Notes: generated from the sequence alone by a model not told the origin. A stretch of DNA of 64,000 nt from Izhakiella capsodis (GCF_900115045.1 NZ_FOVC01000002.1:1-64000); one strand, 5' to 3'. Numbered from the stretch's first letter, positions 37,984 to 48,075 are shown. Numbers and translations: made by a program.

Positions 37984-38639
37984 TTAATGTTGTAACTTCC
38001 GGTCTGATTCTGCTTTATTCCTTTTTTTGACTGCACAGCTGATGGTTCCACGGCTACAACCGAGCACCTTTTGAACCTGGCTCCATGAACTCCCAGTTGA
38101 GAGTAATTTATTGATTGCATCGTATCGGGACTGATCGGGCTGACGGCCCTTATATTCTCCTTCCCTTCTGGCTCTGGCTATCCCCTGCCTCTGGCGTTCC
38201 CTTCGCTGTTCATAGTTGCGCCGGGCAACAGCGGCCAGCATATCGAGCAACATATCATTAATGGCCGCAAACATACGGCTATCAAAGTCATTAATTCCTG
38301 AAGCAACCCAAGTTGTAGGCACATTGACGGCCATAACCCTGATATCTTTCTGCCTGATCATCTTTTTAAGACTGTTCCAGTCCTCGCCCGCCAGGCAAGA
38401 TAGTCGACCCACATCCTCTATAAGCAGAATATCATTCTGCTGGCAGTCTTTTAGGAGCCGGAACGACTCAGGATGATCAAGCCAGGAGCCGGATTCATTC
38501 TCAACGTAATAGTTACATATGCTCAGTTCCTGCTCACTCGCGAATGCGTTAATCGTTTCGAGTGCGCGGGTAGCATCCTGTTCTGACGTGGAAGCCCGTA
38601 AATAAGCTCTACCAGTTTTCGATGGTTTGAGGAAGGCAT
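37984..38639 (-). pseudogene. Serine recombinase (resolvase/invertase), frameshifted near its start
   Basis: The minus strand encodes a resolvase: GRAYLRASTSEQDATRALET, with the catalytic serine in RAST, then NYYVENESGSWLDHPESFRL, QNDILLIEDVGRLSCLAGED and MLLDMLAAVARRNYEQRRER. The C-terminal helix-turn-helix (WSQVQKVLGCSRGTISCAVK) is intact. The frame lacks a start codon. ATG 38639 (MPSSNHRK) joins it if the four A bases at 38616-38619 (minus strand) were five. Such enzymes resolve or invert mobile DNA; this copy borders the accessory block. Confidence 0.82.
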
Positions 38640-38681
38640 GCTTAAAAGGCGCTTTCTACCATTAACAAAAAAGGACATTTT

Positions 38682-38815
38682 ATGATAAAGAAAAGCGTAA
38701 TAGACTTTTATCGGTGTTGGTGCTTTCTTCTGTACTCTCTGCCTGTAATACCACTCGGGCTGTGGGAGAAGACGTTGAAGCGGGCGGTAAAGCGATTCAA
38801 AGAAGCGCCCAGTAG
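38682..38815 (+). pseudogene. ecnB: Entericidin-like lipoprotein, frameshifted
   Basis: ATG 38682 follows AAGGA and begins MIKK. One base later in frame the sequence reads RLLSVLVLSSVLSACNTTRA and VGEDVEAGGKAIQRSAQ, a lipoprotein signal with lipobox LSAC and the entericidin body. Adding one A in the AAAA run (38691-38694) makes it continuous. Entericidins are small toxic/antidote lipoproteins (EcnA, EcnB). In E. coli ecnAB lies directly after efp; here it lies before epmA, so an 11-kb block has been inserted. Confidence 0.75.
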
Positions 38816-38975
38816 CATTATTGCCGATGTCGCCCTGGCACCGGATTAAACGCAATATTGTCTTTTGATTCTATTTTTACTCACATTCCGGCAAAAATAA
38901 TTATGCATCCGGGTTTGTCTGTCAGCCCGAGTATAGGTAAACTTCATGCCCCATACAGAATGTGGAGTAATGACG

Positions 38976-39953
38976 ATGGCAGTGATGGTCAGCTGGCAGC
39001 CCAGCGCTTCGATCGACAATTTATTGAAACGTGCCGCTATCGTGGCGGAGATTAGGCGTTTCTTTGCCGACCGGGGCGTACTCGAAGTAGAGACGCCGGC
39101 AATGAGCCAGGCGACGATCACCGACCTCCATCTGGTGCCTTTCCGCACACATTTTGTTGGGCCAGGTGCTGCACAGGGTATGGATCTTTGGCTGATAACC
39201 AGCCCTGAGTTTCATATGAAGCGCCTACTGGCAGCCGGTAGCGGCCCCATTTATCAACTGGGCAAAAGCTTTCGTAACGAAGAAGCGGGGCGTCATCATA
39301 ATCCGGAATTTTCTATGCTGGAGTGGTATCGCCCGCATTATGATATGTATCGCCTGATCAACGAAGTTGACGATCTGCTCCAGCAAATTCTTGAATGTGC
39401 AGCGGCAGAAAAGCTCTCTTATCAACAGGCCTTTATTCGCTATCTGGACATTGACCCGTTGTCGGCAGAAAAAGACGAGCTGCGCGGCATTGCTGAGAAA
39501 CTGGGTGCCGGCGATCTGGCTCATCGCGAAGACGATCGCGATACGCTGCTGCAGCTGCTGTTTATGCTCGGCGTAGAGCCGGAAATCGGCAAAGATAAGC
39601 CGGTGGTTATTTATCATTTTCCGGCTTCACAAGCGGCGCTGGCGGAGATCAGCACCGAGGATCATCGGGTCGCCGAACGGTTTGAAGTCTATTTCAAAGG
39701 TATTGAGCTGGCTAACGGTTTCCGCGAGCTTACCGATGCGCGCGAACAGCGTCAGCGCTTTGTGCAGGACAATCGTAAACGCGCAGCGCGTGGGCTACCG
39801 GTAAATGCCATTGATGAAAAATTACTGGCTGCGCTCGAGCAGGGAATGCCAGAATGTTCGGGCGTGGCGCTAGGCGTGGATCGCCTGGTGATGTTGGCGC
39901 TGAAAGCTGAACAGATTGCTGATGTTATCGCTTTTACGGTGGATTGTAGCTAG
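38976..39953 (+). CDS. epmA: EF-P beta-lysine ligase EpmA (GenX/PoxA)
   Basis: EpmA, a LysRS paralogue without an anticodon-binding domain, attaches (R)-beta-lysine to Lys34 of EF-P. ATG 38976 is eight bases after GGAG and gives 325 residues, as in E. coli; earlier in-frame ATGs are too close to that site. Class II synthetase motifs are visible: motif 2 FRNEEAGRHHNPEFSMLEWY and motif 3 GVALGVDRLVMLAL. With epmB and efp also here, the whole modification pathway is encoded in the window. Confidence 0.98.
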   Translation: MAVMVSWQPSASIDNLLKRAAIVAEIRRFFADRGVLEVETPAMSQATITDLHLVPFRTHFVGPGAAQGMDLWLITSPEFHMKRLLAAGSGPIYQLGKSFRNEEAGRHHNPEFSMLEWYRPHYDMYRLINEVDDLLQQILECAAAEKLSYQQAFIRYLDIDPLSAEKDELRGIAEKLGAGDLAHREDDRDTLLQLLFMLGVEPEIGKDKPVVIYHFPASQAALAEISTEDHRVAERFEVYFKGIELANGFRELTDAREQRQRFVQDNRKRAARGLPVNAIDEKLLAALEQGMPECSGVALGVDRLVMLALKAEQIADVIAFTVDCS

Positions 39954-40002
39954 CCTTTTAAGGTTAATGGAGAAGCGTTTCTCTCTGGCCAATATATTTA
40001 AA

Positions 40003-40717
40003 TTATGGTGGAAGCGTTATTAGCCCTCTTTCTATGCCTTGGCGGATGGCATGCCGGGCGTTGCTGACGCCCATTTTGCTCACCACGTTAGCCATATGAA
40101 ATTTCACAGTGCGCTGGCTGATATTTAGTATCAATGAAATTTCCGCGTAGGTTTTCCCTATACTAGCCCAGTAAATCACCTCGCTTTCGCGCTGGGAAAA
40201 TATATTTTTTTTGTATTATCGGCTCTTTTTACAGGATGAAAAGTGGTGGTCAACTGATGCATTTTTTCGTGGATATTAATCAGCAGCAGTTGTAGTCGAG
40301 CTTTATTATCAATCAGCATATCTTCATTAATCTGGCTACTGCTTATGTCAAATAGTAATGAAAGTAATGCCATATTGTTGAGATGATCGTGTAAAATAAA
40401 AGTCATTCCATTGATAACGTTATATTTTCTGGCAAGTAGAAAAACGTCGGAAGTGCGTGCGGCAAGATCTTCATCCCAGAAAAAAGGTGATATTCTTTTA
40501 TAAGCAGTAAGTATTACTGGATCAATATTATGCCATTTTTTTCAAGGTACTGTTTCTGCCATTTCATTGGATAATTGGAAATTATCTGGATGCATTCTGT
40601 ATCTTTCTTATCAATTACCAAATAGGAGTAGGAGGGCATACAGAATGGATGCAGTCTATCTTCAATGTAGTCACGAAGTGTACTGATTATCTTCTTATCA
40701 GAAAATGAATAAAACAT
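40003..40717 (-). pseudogene. EsaR/ExpR-like LuxR-family AHL receptor, two one-base frameshifts
   Basis: Corrected, the protein runs MFYSFSDKKIISTLRDYIED, then NIDPVILTAYKRISPFFWDE, YNVINGMTFILHDHLNNMAL, and a LuxR helix-turn-helix (EISLILNISQRTVKFHMANV). This is the EsaR/ExpR/YspR autoinducer-binding subfamily, including the conserved D-P and W residues of the ligand pocket. Breaks occur at A runs: seven where eight are needed (40536-40542) and eight where nine are needed (40205-40212, minus strand). No luxI-type synthase gene is nearby. It is convergent with epmA. Confidence 0.85.
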
Positions 40718-40752
40718 TATTTGGTACAATAAGTTATTTTTTGCGTCATGAA

Positions 40753-40772
40753 AACTGATCTTAAGTACAGGT
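40753..40772. promoter_or_regulatory. Lux-box-like operator
   Basis: The 20-base dyad AACTGATCTTAAGTACAGGT lies 36-55 bases upstream of the EsaR-like start codon. Its reverse strand, ACCTGTACTTAAGATCAGTT, is close to the EsaR box of Pantoea stewartii as I recall it. Position fits autoregulation. Confidence 0.6.
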
Positions 40773-40842
40773 CGGTTCAGTACCTAAGTACAAGTTATAT
40801 TATAACCGCTTCCGCGTTATAATTTTTTCCGAATAAAAAAGA

Positions 40843-40870
40843 TAAAAAAAACCTGACTATAAAAGTCAGG
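40843..40870 (-). terminator. Minus-strand intrinsic terminator
   Basis: Read on the minus strand, CCTGACT, five loop bases and AGTCAGG are followed by eight T bases. No minus-strand gene is now visible to its right, so it may belong to a lost gene or to leftward read-through control of the EsaR-like gene. Confidence 0.7.
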
Positions 40871-40960
40871 GTACCAATTTGGTCAACACCAGGGAAATTG
40901 TAGAAATATTATAAATGGACGTCTGAATGCCATTCAGAACCAATTAGCAGAGTAATGCAA

Positions 40961-40991
40961 ATCCTGTATGATGTAATCATACAGGATTTTT
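40961..40991 (+). terminator. Plus-strand intrinsic terminator, possibly of a small RNA
   Basis: ATCCTGTATGA, loop TGTAA and TCATACAGGAT are followed by four to five T bases. No plus-strand protein gene lies upstream of it before the divergent EsaR-like gene, so a small RNA of roughly 150-200 nt starting near 40790-40810 is possible. Confidence 0.7.
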
Positions 40992-41803
40992 ATTGTTGCT
41001 CAAATAACTTAATTACTAATCATTATAACCTTTTGCGCAAATTATTGATCGATGTATCATTTACGCGTTGGGAATATGTGATTAATTCCGACATCTAACC
41101 CAGCCAATTTCTATATGGTTGGCAGAACTAGCATGCTGTCTTGCCTGACTCCAGATCCTGTTTTCAGCCCTACACTGCACACGGGGTATCCAGCCGACCT
41201 TGCCATTACGCGTAGGTTAAGCCTGCCGTACTCTCCTCCAGCAGATGGGAGACGAGACATCTGAGTCAATCATTCCATGATCCAGGCAGCTGGCGGATGT
41301 GATAATAATTCCAACAACGCCGGTAGCCGTGTGGTGCTTATTCATTGCTAACAGTAGCGCCCTGAGCGTAGCATCCAAAACTATCTTTAGGCTGCATCAC
41401 ATCACCGTAATACCGTCAGCGGCCGCGCCTCCATATTTGCATCTAATGCGCGATAGTGTCGGTGCTAAATGTAACGCTGCAACAGTGGTAATCAACGATT
41501 ATCAACGCTAAACGCAATGGTTTTTCTCATTACTGTAAAATACTCTGAAGTCTGACTGATCAGGCGTACTGGTTACGGCGTTCATGCCAAAAAGTGTGAT
41601 ATCTCATCGGCGAGGCTAAGATTTTATAGCCTTTTGTACACTGGCCAACCGATGTCATTACCAGGAGAAAAAACGCGTTTCAGATGAGGGGCATTGCAGG
41701 GCTGTCTGATGCAGCAGCACAGCAACGTGTCTGAAATCTTCGGCAACTTGAATGACCGCGCAGCAACGTACCATGGCGAACGAGCATATCATTCAGGAAA
41801 GTT
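40992..41803. other. Intergenic region between the EsaR-like gene and mscM
   Basis: Over 800 bases without a supported gene. Short frames (41299-41511 plus; 41680-41874 minus, overlapping the mscM end) have no family resemblance. It is probably eroded sequence. Confidence 0.5.
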
Positions 41804-44800
41804 TCACAGCCCACCGGAGCGGAAGGTTTTTTGACTGGTGCCGGATTTGCTGCTGCCGGGCTGAAGTGAGCCAATGGTTTCTACTCTAACCTGGAAAGGT
41901 GGGAAAGGCATTTCAAGGCCATGTTCACGATAACCTTCGAGTATCAAACGGTGCAGCTCATGACGTAGTGGCATTCGATGTCCCATCTCGGCGGCGTGTA
42001 TGCGCAGTTCGAACAGCTGAATACCCTGATGAAGATCCACCAGAAAAGCCTCCGGCTTGGGCATCTCTAAAACGTAGCTACAGCGTCCGGCTGCCGTCAG
42101 TAATAGATTGGTTACTTGCTCGGTACTGGCTTCAGCGGCAGCTGGAATAGTTAGCACGACGCGCGTGACCGAATCAGAGAGCGACCAGTTTATAAATTGC
42201 TCGGTAATAAACGCCTGATTAGGCACGATAATCTCTTTTTTGTCCCAGTCGGTAATGGTAGTAGCGCGAGTATTAATACGGGTGATACTGCCTGTTAAAT
42301 CGCGCAGTGTCACCGTATCGCCGATGCGTATAGGTTTTTCAAAGAGAATTATCAGACCGGATACGAAGTTGGCAAAAATTTGCTGCAAACCGAATCCCAG
42401 CCCCAGGCCCATTGCAGCAACCAGCCACTGCAGTTTGGCCCATTCAACGCCAATGAGTGAAAAACCTATCAGGCCACCCACCAGGATCAGTACATATTTG
42501 CTAAGGGTTGTAATGGCATAGCCTGTACCGGGCGTTAACTCAAGATGCTGAAGCAGTGCCAGCTCTAACAATGCCGGCATATTACGTACCAGTAAGGTAG
42601 TAATAATTAAAACCAGGATGGCAATCAGCAACGAGCCAAGGGTTATTGGCTGCATACTTTCCACGCCTTGAATGGTTGTGCTGGTATCCCATAGCTGAAT
42701 GTTTTCCAGAAAGCTGAAAGCAGAGTGGATTTCTGACCACAATACGATGACAGAAACTAACGCAATCAGCGTTAATAAAGAGCGTACCAGCCGCAGTGAC
42801 TGGGCGCTGATGGCATCCAGGTCGATGACCGGCTCATCAATTTCATGTTCAGCAGGGGGGGCAGTGATATCGTCGCTGCGGTTTCGCGCCGAAAGCATTT
42901 CTGACCGACGATGGCGAGCACGATCGAAGGCGATGCGGCGACGTTGGATCAGCATCCAGCGCCTTATGATGTGATAAATCACCAATAACACAAACCAGAT
43001 GGCTACCGAGGTTTCAAGACGTGCCAGCAGCGCCTGTGCCGTGGCCAGGTAGCCAATGCAGGAGGCCAGGATGGCAATCAGTGGTGAAGCGATCAATAGA
43101 TTCCAGAGGATGGTATTGGCCAGATTATCTCCGCTGCCATCTTTATTGAGATAAAGCGGAATGCCGGCTCGTTTGAGGCTAACCGTAACAAGGCTCAACG
43201 CGCCGCAAATTAGAATAAAACACAGGCGTCCTAAGGTCGCGGTGAACTCGCGATCGTCAAGGTTATCGAACGCGATGACCAGCATGATCAGAGGCACGAT
43301 GAAGCCAATGGTCAAAAGGTAATAGCGCATTGCGCGTGCTACCCGGTTTTGTGACCAGCGAAAATGTACGATGAACAGCCCGTTTGGTCGGGCGAAGGCC
43401 GCGCTTATCATAAAACACCATAGCAACGGCAGCGTAGCGGTTACGCCGTCTCCGATAGCGATTGCGATAGGATAACGCCATGCCTCCTGCAACCCGTAGC
43501 CGAGAGCAGCCCAAAGAATTGGCAATGGCAGTGCCACCAGAATTGACCAGAATACCGTGCGCAGTGTCAGGCTGAAATGATCCTGAGTGACTTTGCCGAC
43601 CCGACTCGACGCCCGGTCGAGAAACTGCCGGTAGTGGCGGCGAGTGCTAATGCTAAAGCCGAACAGCAGTAGTGCGCCGATAATCGGTAGAAGCGTTTCC
43701 CGGCTGGTCAACATCATCAGCACTGCGCCGCTAAGCTGACCGAGGGTATCGAGCGATAACAAACGGTAGAGATCGTGAATGATATCCAGAGGCGTGCTAA
43801 AGCTGATTGCACGTACGTCCGCTGTCCAGAAAAGATAGCGATGCGTTGCTTCCTGCACCTCGTTAAGGGCATCGATCAACTGACCATCAGCAACGCGTAG
43901 TTTTGTCACCTCCAGTATCAGATTATCGCTACCGGCGATAAGCGAGTTGAGCAATGCACCCTGCGTTTTTACCTGGGCATCCAGAATTCGCTTTTGTTCG
44001 ACAGTCAGTGGATCGCCATTTTCCTGATGTATCAGGCGCAGCTGCGGCAGGCGGGCCAGCAAATCTTCGTAGTGCAACCGTTGTACGCGGTATTGCGCCA
44101 TGTCGTTATCACTTTGCTGTATTTTCGGCATTTCCGGCAGGCGTATGACCTGAGCACGCAGCGCTTCGGCTAACGCGTTAGAGGCGCTCAGCCACTGCGA
44201 TTGTTCGCGGATGGTGTTCAGCGTCTGGCGTACCTGTAACGTGTCTCTGACCGTGGTACGCTGCTGCGATGCTAGCTGCTCCATGCGTTTTGCCTGCTGA
44301 TTAAGCGCAGTGGAAAGATCGCGGTTAGCTTTGAACTGCTCGCTGATAGCCTCTGGTAGATTAGGGCTGTTTTCCGCCATCATTTCGGTGCGCTGTAACG
44401 CCAGCTCTGCCTCCTGCTGACGGCGGCTGCTTAGCCGATCCCGCAGCAATTGCAGGTATCTGTCCAGTTGTTCAGCTTTTTTTTGATGCAGCTCGGCACG
44501 CATACGTGCCAACTCCTGGCGATTATTCGCGGAGAGTTGTGCCAGCTCCAGCTCGTTAATCTGCGCTTTTTTTGCCGCATTGGCGGCCTGACGGCTATAG
44601 CGACGCGCCTGAGTCAGGGGCGTCGTCGGTTTGTCAATACTTTGCAGGCTGCGCTCGGATTCGCTGAGCTCGCGGCGGGCATCTGTTTGTTGCTGCGGTA
44701 GCTGGCCGAGAGCGTCACTGATTTCCCGGGCGCGATCCTGCTCCTGCTGAGCCTGTCGACCCTCTTCCAGCTGTTGGCTGCTGATCTGTAAAATTTCCTG

Positions 44801-45130
44801 ATCGAGATCGACAGCGGATAGGTTGCTACGGATGGATTTACTGGTGTCGTCGATGGCGCTGATCTGCTGGCGCAAATCGCGTGACAATCGGGGGAAATTT
44901 TCAATCACCTGCTGATACTGCTTGCTGCGCTCCAGCGAAGCACTGCGCTCGTCAAGGTAATTTAGTGTGGCTTTGAGAGCGGAAGTAATTTCCGTTTGAG
45001 TCGGCGAAGTTTTCGCCGCTTTTGCCTCTTCAAGCTGCTGTTGTATCTGTGCTGCATCCGGCGTGCTGGCTGCCGTAGCGGGCTGGATAAGGCTCCAACC
45101 CAAAAGCAGAATGATAAGCAGGCGTTGCAT
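41804..45130 (-). CDS. mscM: Miniconductance mechanosensitive channel MscM (YjeP)
   Basis: ATG 45130 gives 1,108 residues, as in E. coli, starting with a signal peptide (MQRLLIILLLGWSLIQPATA); the longer frame runs back into psd. A periplasmic coiled-coil region of about 450 residues is followed by eleven or so membrane segments and the MscS-type pore (GLGFGLQQIFANFVSGLIIL) and cytoplasmic beta domain (IRIGDTVTLRDLTGSI). The channel opens under membrane tension and protects against hypo-osmotic shock. It follows psd by seven bases, so the two are co-transcribed. Confidence 0.98.
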   Translation of the reverse strand: MQRLLIILLLGWSLIQPATAASTPDAAQIQQQLEEAKAAKTSPTQTEITSALKATLNYLDERSASLERSKQYQQVIENFPRLSRDLRQQISAIDDTSKSIRSNLSAVDLDQEILQISSQQLEEGRQAQQEQDRAREISDALGQLPQQQTDARRELSESERSLQSIDKPTTPLTQARRYSRQAANAAKKAQINELELAQLSANNRQELARMRAELHQKKAEQLDRYLQLLRDRLSSRRQQEAELALQRTEMMAENSPNLPEAISEQFKANRDLSTALNQQAKRMEQLASQQRTTVRDTLQVRQTLNTIREQSQWLSASNALAEALRAQVIRLPEMPKIQQSDNDMAQYRVQRLHYEDLLARLPQLRLIHQENGDPLTVEQKRILDAQVKTQGALLNSLIAGSDNLILEVTKLRVADGQLIDALNEVQEATHRYLFWTADVRAISFSTPLDIIHDLYRLLSLDTLGQLSGAVLMMLTSRETLLPIIGALLLFGFSISTRRHYRQFLDRASSRVGKVTQDHFSLTLRTVFWSILVALPLPILWAALGYGLQEAWRYPIAIAIGDGVTATLPLLWCFMISAAFARPNGLFIVHFRWSQNRVARAMRYYLLTIGFIVPLIMLVIAFDNLDDREFTATLGRLCFILICGALSLVTVSLKRAGIPLYLNKDGSGDNLANTILWNLLIASPLIAILASCIGYLATAQALLARLETSVAIWFVLLVIYHIIRRWMLIQRRRIAFDRARHRRSEMLSARNRSDDITAPPAEHEIDEPVIDLDAISAQSLRLVRSLLTLIALVSVIVLWSEIHSAFSFLENIQLWDTSTTIQGVESMQPITLGSLLIAILVLIITTLLVRNMPALLELALLQHLELTPGTGYAITTLSKYVLILVGGLIGFSLIGVEWAKLQWLVAAMGLGLGFGLQQIFANFVSGLIILFEKPIRIGDTVTLRDLTGSITRINTRATTITDWDKKEIIVPNQAFITEQFINWSLSDSVTRVVLTIPAAAEASTEQVTNLLLTAAGRCSYVLEMPKPEAFLVDLHQGIQLFELRIHAAEMGHRMPLRHELHRLILEGYREHGLEMPFPPFQVRVETIGSLQPGSSKSGTSQKTFRSGGL

Positions 45131-45137
45131 CGGCAAA

Positions 45138-46037
45138 TTACCCTTGCACTGGCCCGGACTCCTCGGGCACTGATTGCAGACCAACGGCCAGCGGCTGTCC
45201 GAGGCGAGTTGCCGTTTGCGGCGACAGGCTTTCTGCCAGTTTAATCTGGGCTGGGGCAAACAGATTGATAACCGTTGAACCTAGTTTGAAGCGCCCCATT
45301 TCCTGTCCTTTCAGCAGGATAACTGCATCTGGCTCTTCGGCTGCTGGCCAGGTCCAGCGTTTAATTGCGCCGTCGCGGGGAGGGGTAACCGTGCCCGACC
45401 AGACGGTTTCGATGCTGCCGACTATCGTGGCGCCGACCAGTATTTGGGCCATCGGGCCAAAATCGGTATCAAACAGACAAATAACGCGTTCGTTGCGCGC
45501 AAACAGATTAGGAATATTACGTGCGGTGAGCGGGTTGACTGAGTACAGATCGCCCGGCACGTAAATCATCTCACGCAGTATGCCGTTACAGGGCATATGA
45601 ACACGATGGTAGTCACGTGGAGAGAGGTAAGTGGTCACAAACTCGCCGTCCCGGAATATTTCGCTCATGTGAGGGCTGCCGGCAACCAACGCTTCCAGTG
45701 AATAGTGGTGACCTTTCGCCTGAAAAATCTGATTGCCTTCAATGTGGCCCAGCTGACTGATTGAACCATCGGCTGGCAGAGCCAGTAAATTAGGGTCGGC
45801 GTCGACGGGACGTGCATCGCTACGCAGGGGGCGAACAAAAAAGTCGTTAAAAGTTCGATAGCGTGCAGTATCCGATTTCTCTGCCTCGGACATATCCACT
45901 TTGTAAAACCAGATAAATAGATCGATAGCGGCTTTAGTCAGGCGACCGCCGCGTTTTCCTGCTGCCCAGCCAGCCAACTCCGTCAGCGCTTTTTTGGGTA
46001 ACACGGCGTTCAAACCAAGTTTAATTTTATCAAACAC
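45138..46037 (-). CDS. psd: Phosphatidylserine decarboxylase proenzyme
   Basis: GTG 46037 (VFDKIKLGLNAVLPKK) is chosen because GGAGG precedes it and the length of 299 residues fits; the longer frame has no conserved N-terminus. The LGST motif in FKLGSTVINLF is the self-cleavage site that creates the pyruvoyl cofactor and the alpha and beta chains. The enzyme makes phosphatidylethanolamine at the inner membrane. Gene order rsgA-psd-mscM is as in E. coli. Confidence 0.97.
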   Translation of the reverse strand: MFDKIKLGLNAVLPKKALTELAGWAAGKRGGRLTKAAIDLFIWFYKVDMSEAEKSDTARYRTFNDFFVRPLRSDARPVDADPNLLALPADGSISQLGHIEGNQIFQAKGHHYSLEALVAGSPHMSEIFRDGEFVTTYLSPRDYHRVHMPCNGILREMIYVPGDLYSVNPLTARNIPNLFARNERVICLFDTDFGPMAQILVGATIVGSIETVWSGTVTPPRDGAIKRWTWPAAEEPDAVILLKGQEMGRFKLGSTVINLFAPAQIKLAESLSPQTATRLGQPLAVGLQSVPEESGPVQG

Positions 46038-46146
46038 GTTAGCCTCCAGGCTTGTTGAGTTACCGTATGGCGAAGGGGGCAGGATTGTATCAGCGCCCGG
46101 CAAATAAGGCGACTGATGTTATCCTTTTACATTTATGCATCAGTAT

Positions 46147-47202
46147 TTAGCTGCTGCCATCAAAAAAGTTTTTCCTGACTTTAACTTGCGACATGCTCTC
46201 CAGAATACGGTGATAATTTTCGAAACGGGACTCGCTAATTTCGCCCCGTTCAACGGCGGCACGAATAGCACAGCCGGGATCGTTTTCATGTTTACAATCG
46301 CGGAATTTACAGCTACCTAAAAAATGACGGAATTCGACAAAACCGTCGGTAATTTGTTCTGGCTCAAGATGCCATAAACCAAACTCACGTACTCCGGGGG
46401 AATCGATAACGTCTCCGCCGTGTGGGAAGTGGTAGAGTCGGGCAGCAGTGGTGGTATGCTGGCCTAACCCGGAGGCATCTGAAATATCGTTGGTCAGAAT
46501 AGCTTCCTCTGCTATGTCAAGCCCCAGTAATGCATTGAGCAGACTGGATTTTCCTACGCCAGATTGGCCGGCAAAGATACTAATGCGTCCAGCTAGCGCC
46601 TGCTCCAGCGCCTGTAATCCTTCACTCTGATGACTCGAAGCCATGATGACCCGGTAGCCAATATGGCGATAGATCGCCATTTGCTGTTCAATAAATTCGC
46701 GCGCTTCCCTATCGAGCAGGTCGGTCTTATTGAGTACCAGCAGCGGCTCAATATCCAGCGTTTCGCTGGCGACCAGGTACCTGTCGATTATATTCAGCGA
46801 CAGTTCAGGCAGAATGGCAGAAACAATCAGAATCTGATCGATGTTGGCGGCAACGGGTTTGACGCCATCGTAAAAATCTGGCCTGGTCAGCACCGATTGC
46901 CGTTCATGTACCGCCTCGACGATGCCTTTTACTACCGCGCCGCTGCCCAGTCCGGGCCTCCAGACAACACGGTCGCCGGTAACGAGGGAGCGGATAGTCC
47001 GGCGGATGTTGCAGCGATGCTGCTCGCCCAGTGCGTCTTCAACGTCGGCATGCATTCCAAAGCGGCTGATAACAATGCCATCGCAGGCTTCGCCGAATTG
47101 GCTGTCATCAGCTTCCGCTTTTTGCTCACCTGCGTGCAGGCGGCGCTGATGGTTAGCATTGACGCGACGCTGCTGCCCTTTTGACAGTCTGTTTTTACTC
47201 AC
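46147..47202 (-). CDS. rsgA: Small ribosomal subunit biogenesis GTPase RsgA
   Basis: The 351-residue protein is a circularly permuted GTPase: NKTDLLD (G4) precedes GQSGVGKSSLLN (G1) and DSPGVREFGL (G3). An OB-fold lies at the N-terminus and a zinc-binding motif (CKFRDCKHENDPGC) at the C-terminus. It checks late 30S assembly. It is divergent from orn and upstream of psd. Confidence 0.98.
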   Translation of the reverse strand: MSKNRLSKGQQRRVNANHQRRLHAGEQKAEADDSQFGEACDGIVISRFGMHADVEDALGEQHRCNIRRTIRSLVTGDRVVWRPGLGSGAVVKGIVEAVHERQSVLTRPDFYDGVKPVAANIDQILIVSAILPELSLNIIDRYLVASETLDIEPLLVLNKTDLLDREAREFIEQQMAIYRHIGYRVIMASSHQSEGLQALEQALAGRISIFAGQSGVGKSSLLNALLGLDIAEEAILTNDISDASGLGQHTTTAARLYHFPHGGDVIDSPGVREFGLWHLEPEQITDGFVEFRHFLGSCKFRDCKHENDPGCAIRAAVERGEISESRFENYHRILESMSQVKVRKNFFDGSS

Positions 47203-47361
47203 TTTTCCTCACGCGATTACAGAGCGTTTCACCCCGGGGGGGCAAAACGTCTATGATACACGCTAATCAAATACAGTCCCACTGGTCAGGGGCGCTATCA
47301 GGCACCTTAACGTGAGATGACGAGCCAAACTCATGGCAATAATGGTATACCGGGAAGCAGC

Positions 47362-47913
47362 ATGACACTCAGTGAAAATAACCTTATCTGGATCGATCTG
47401 GAAATGACGGGGCTTGACCCTAAGCGTGATCGCATTATTGAGATTGCAACCATCGTTACCGATGCCAACCTGAATATCCTGGCGGAAGGGCCGGTGATGG
47501 CCGTACATCAGTCCGATGCGCAATTGTCGCTGATGGATGACTGGAACGTGCGAACGCATACCAAAAGCGGTCTGGTTAAGAGGGTTAAAGCAAGTCCGTT
47601 TGATGAACGTGACGCGGAGCTGTTAACAATCGCCTTTCTTAAGCAGTGGATACCTGCAGGGAAATCGCCCATTTGTGGCAATAGTATCGGGCAGGATCGT
47701 CGCTTTCTTTTTGAATACATGCCGGAATTAGAAGCCTATTTCCATTACCGTTATATTGATGTCAGTACCTTGAAAGAGCTGGCGCGTCGCTGGAAGCCTG
47801 AGATTCTGCCTGGCTTTAAAAAGCAGGGCACACATCAGGCTCTGGATGACATTCGTGAATCAATTGCTGAGCTTGTTTACTACCGTGAGCACTTTCTTAA
47901 TCTTACAGAGTAA
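47362..47913 (+). CDS. orn: Oligoribonuclease
   Basis: Orn is the DEDDh 3'-5' exonuclease that finishes RNA decay by cutting dinucleotides, and is essential in E. coli. ATG 47362 gives 183 residues (MTLSENNLIWIDLEMTGLD), matching the family; the frame from 47317 adds 15 unrelated residues. Catalytic motifs DLEMTGLD, PICGNSIGQDRRF and HQALDDIRES are intact. Confidence 0.98.
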   Translation: MTLSENNLIWIDLEMTGLDPKRDRIIEIATIVTDANLNILAEGPVMAVHQSDAQLSLMDDWNVRTHTKSGLVKRVKASPFDERDAELLTIAFLKQWIPAGKSPICGNSIGQDRRFLFEYMPELEAYFHYRYIDVSTLKELARRWKPEILPGFKKQGTHQALDDIRESIAELVYYREHFLNLTE

Positions 47914-48075
47914 AGCCTTGCGGCGGTTGTTGAATAAAGCGGCGGGTTGCCGATAAAATCGGCACTCGTGCTAAAAGCGTAAAATTTTACGAGAAGAAGC
48001 TTGCGGCAATAATGATTTCTCGTATAATGCGCTCCCCGTACCGATACTGATTTTTGTCTGGCATCGCTACGTAAA

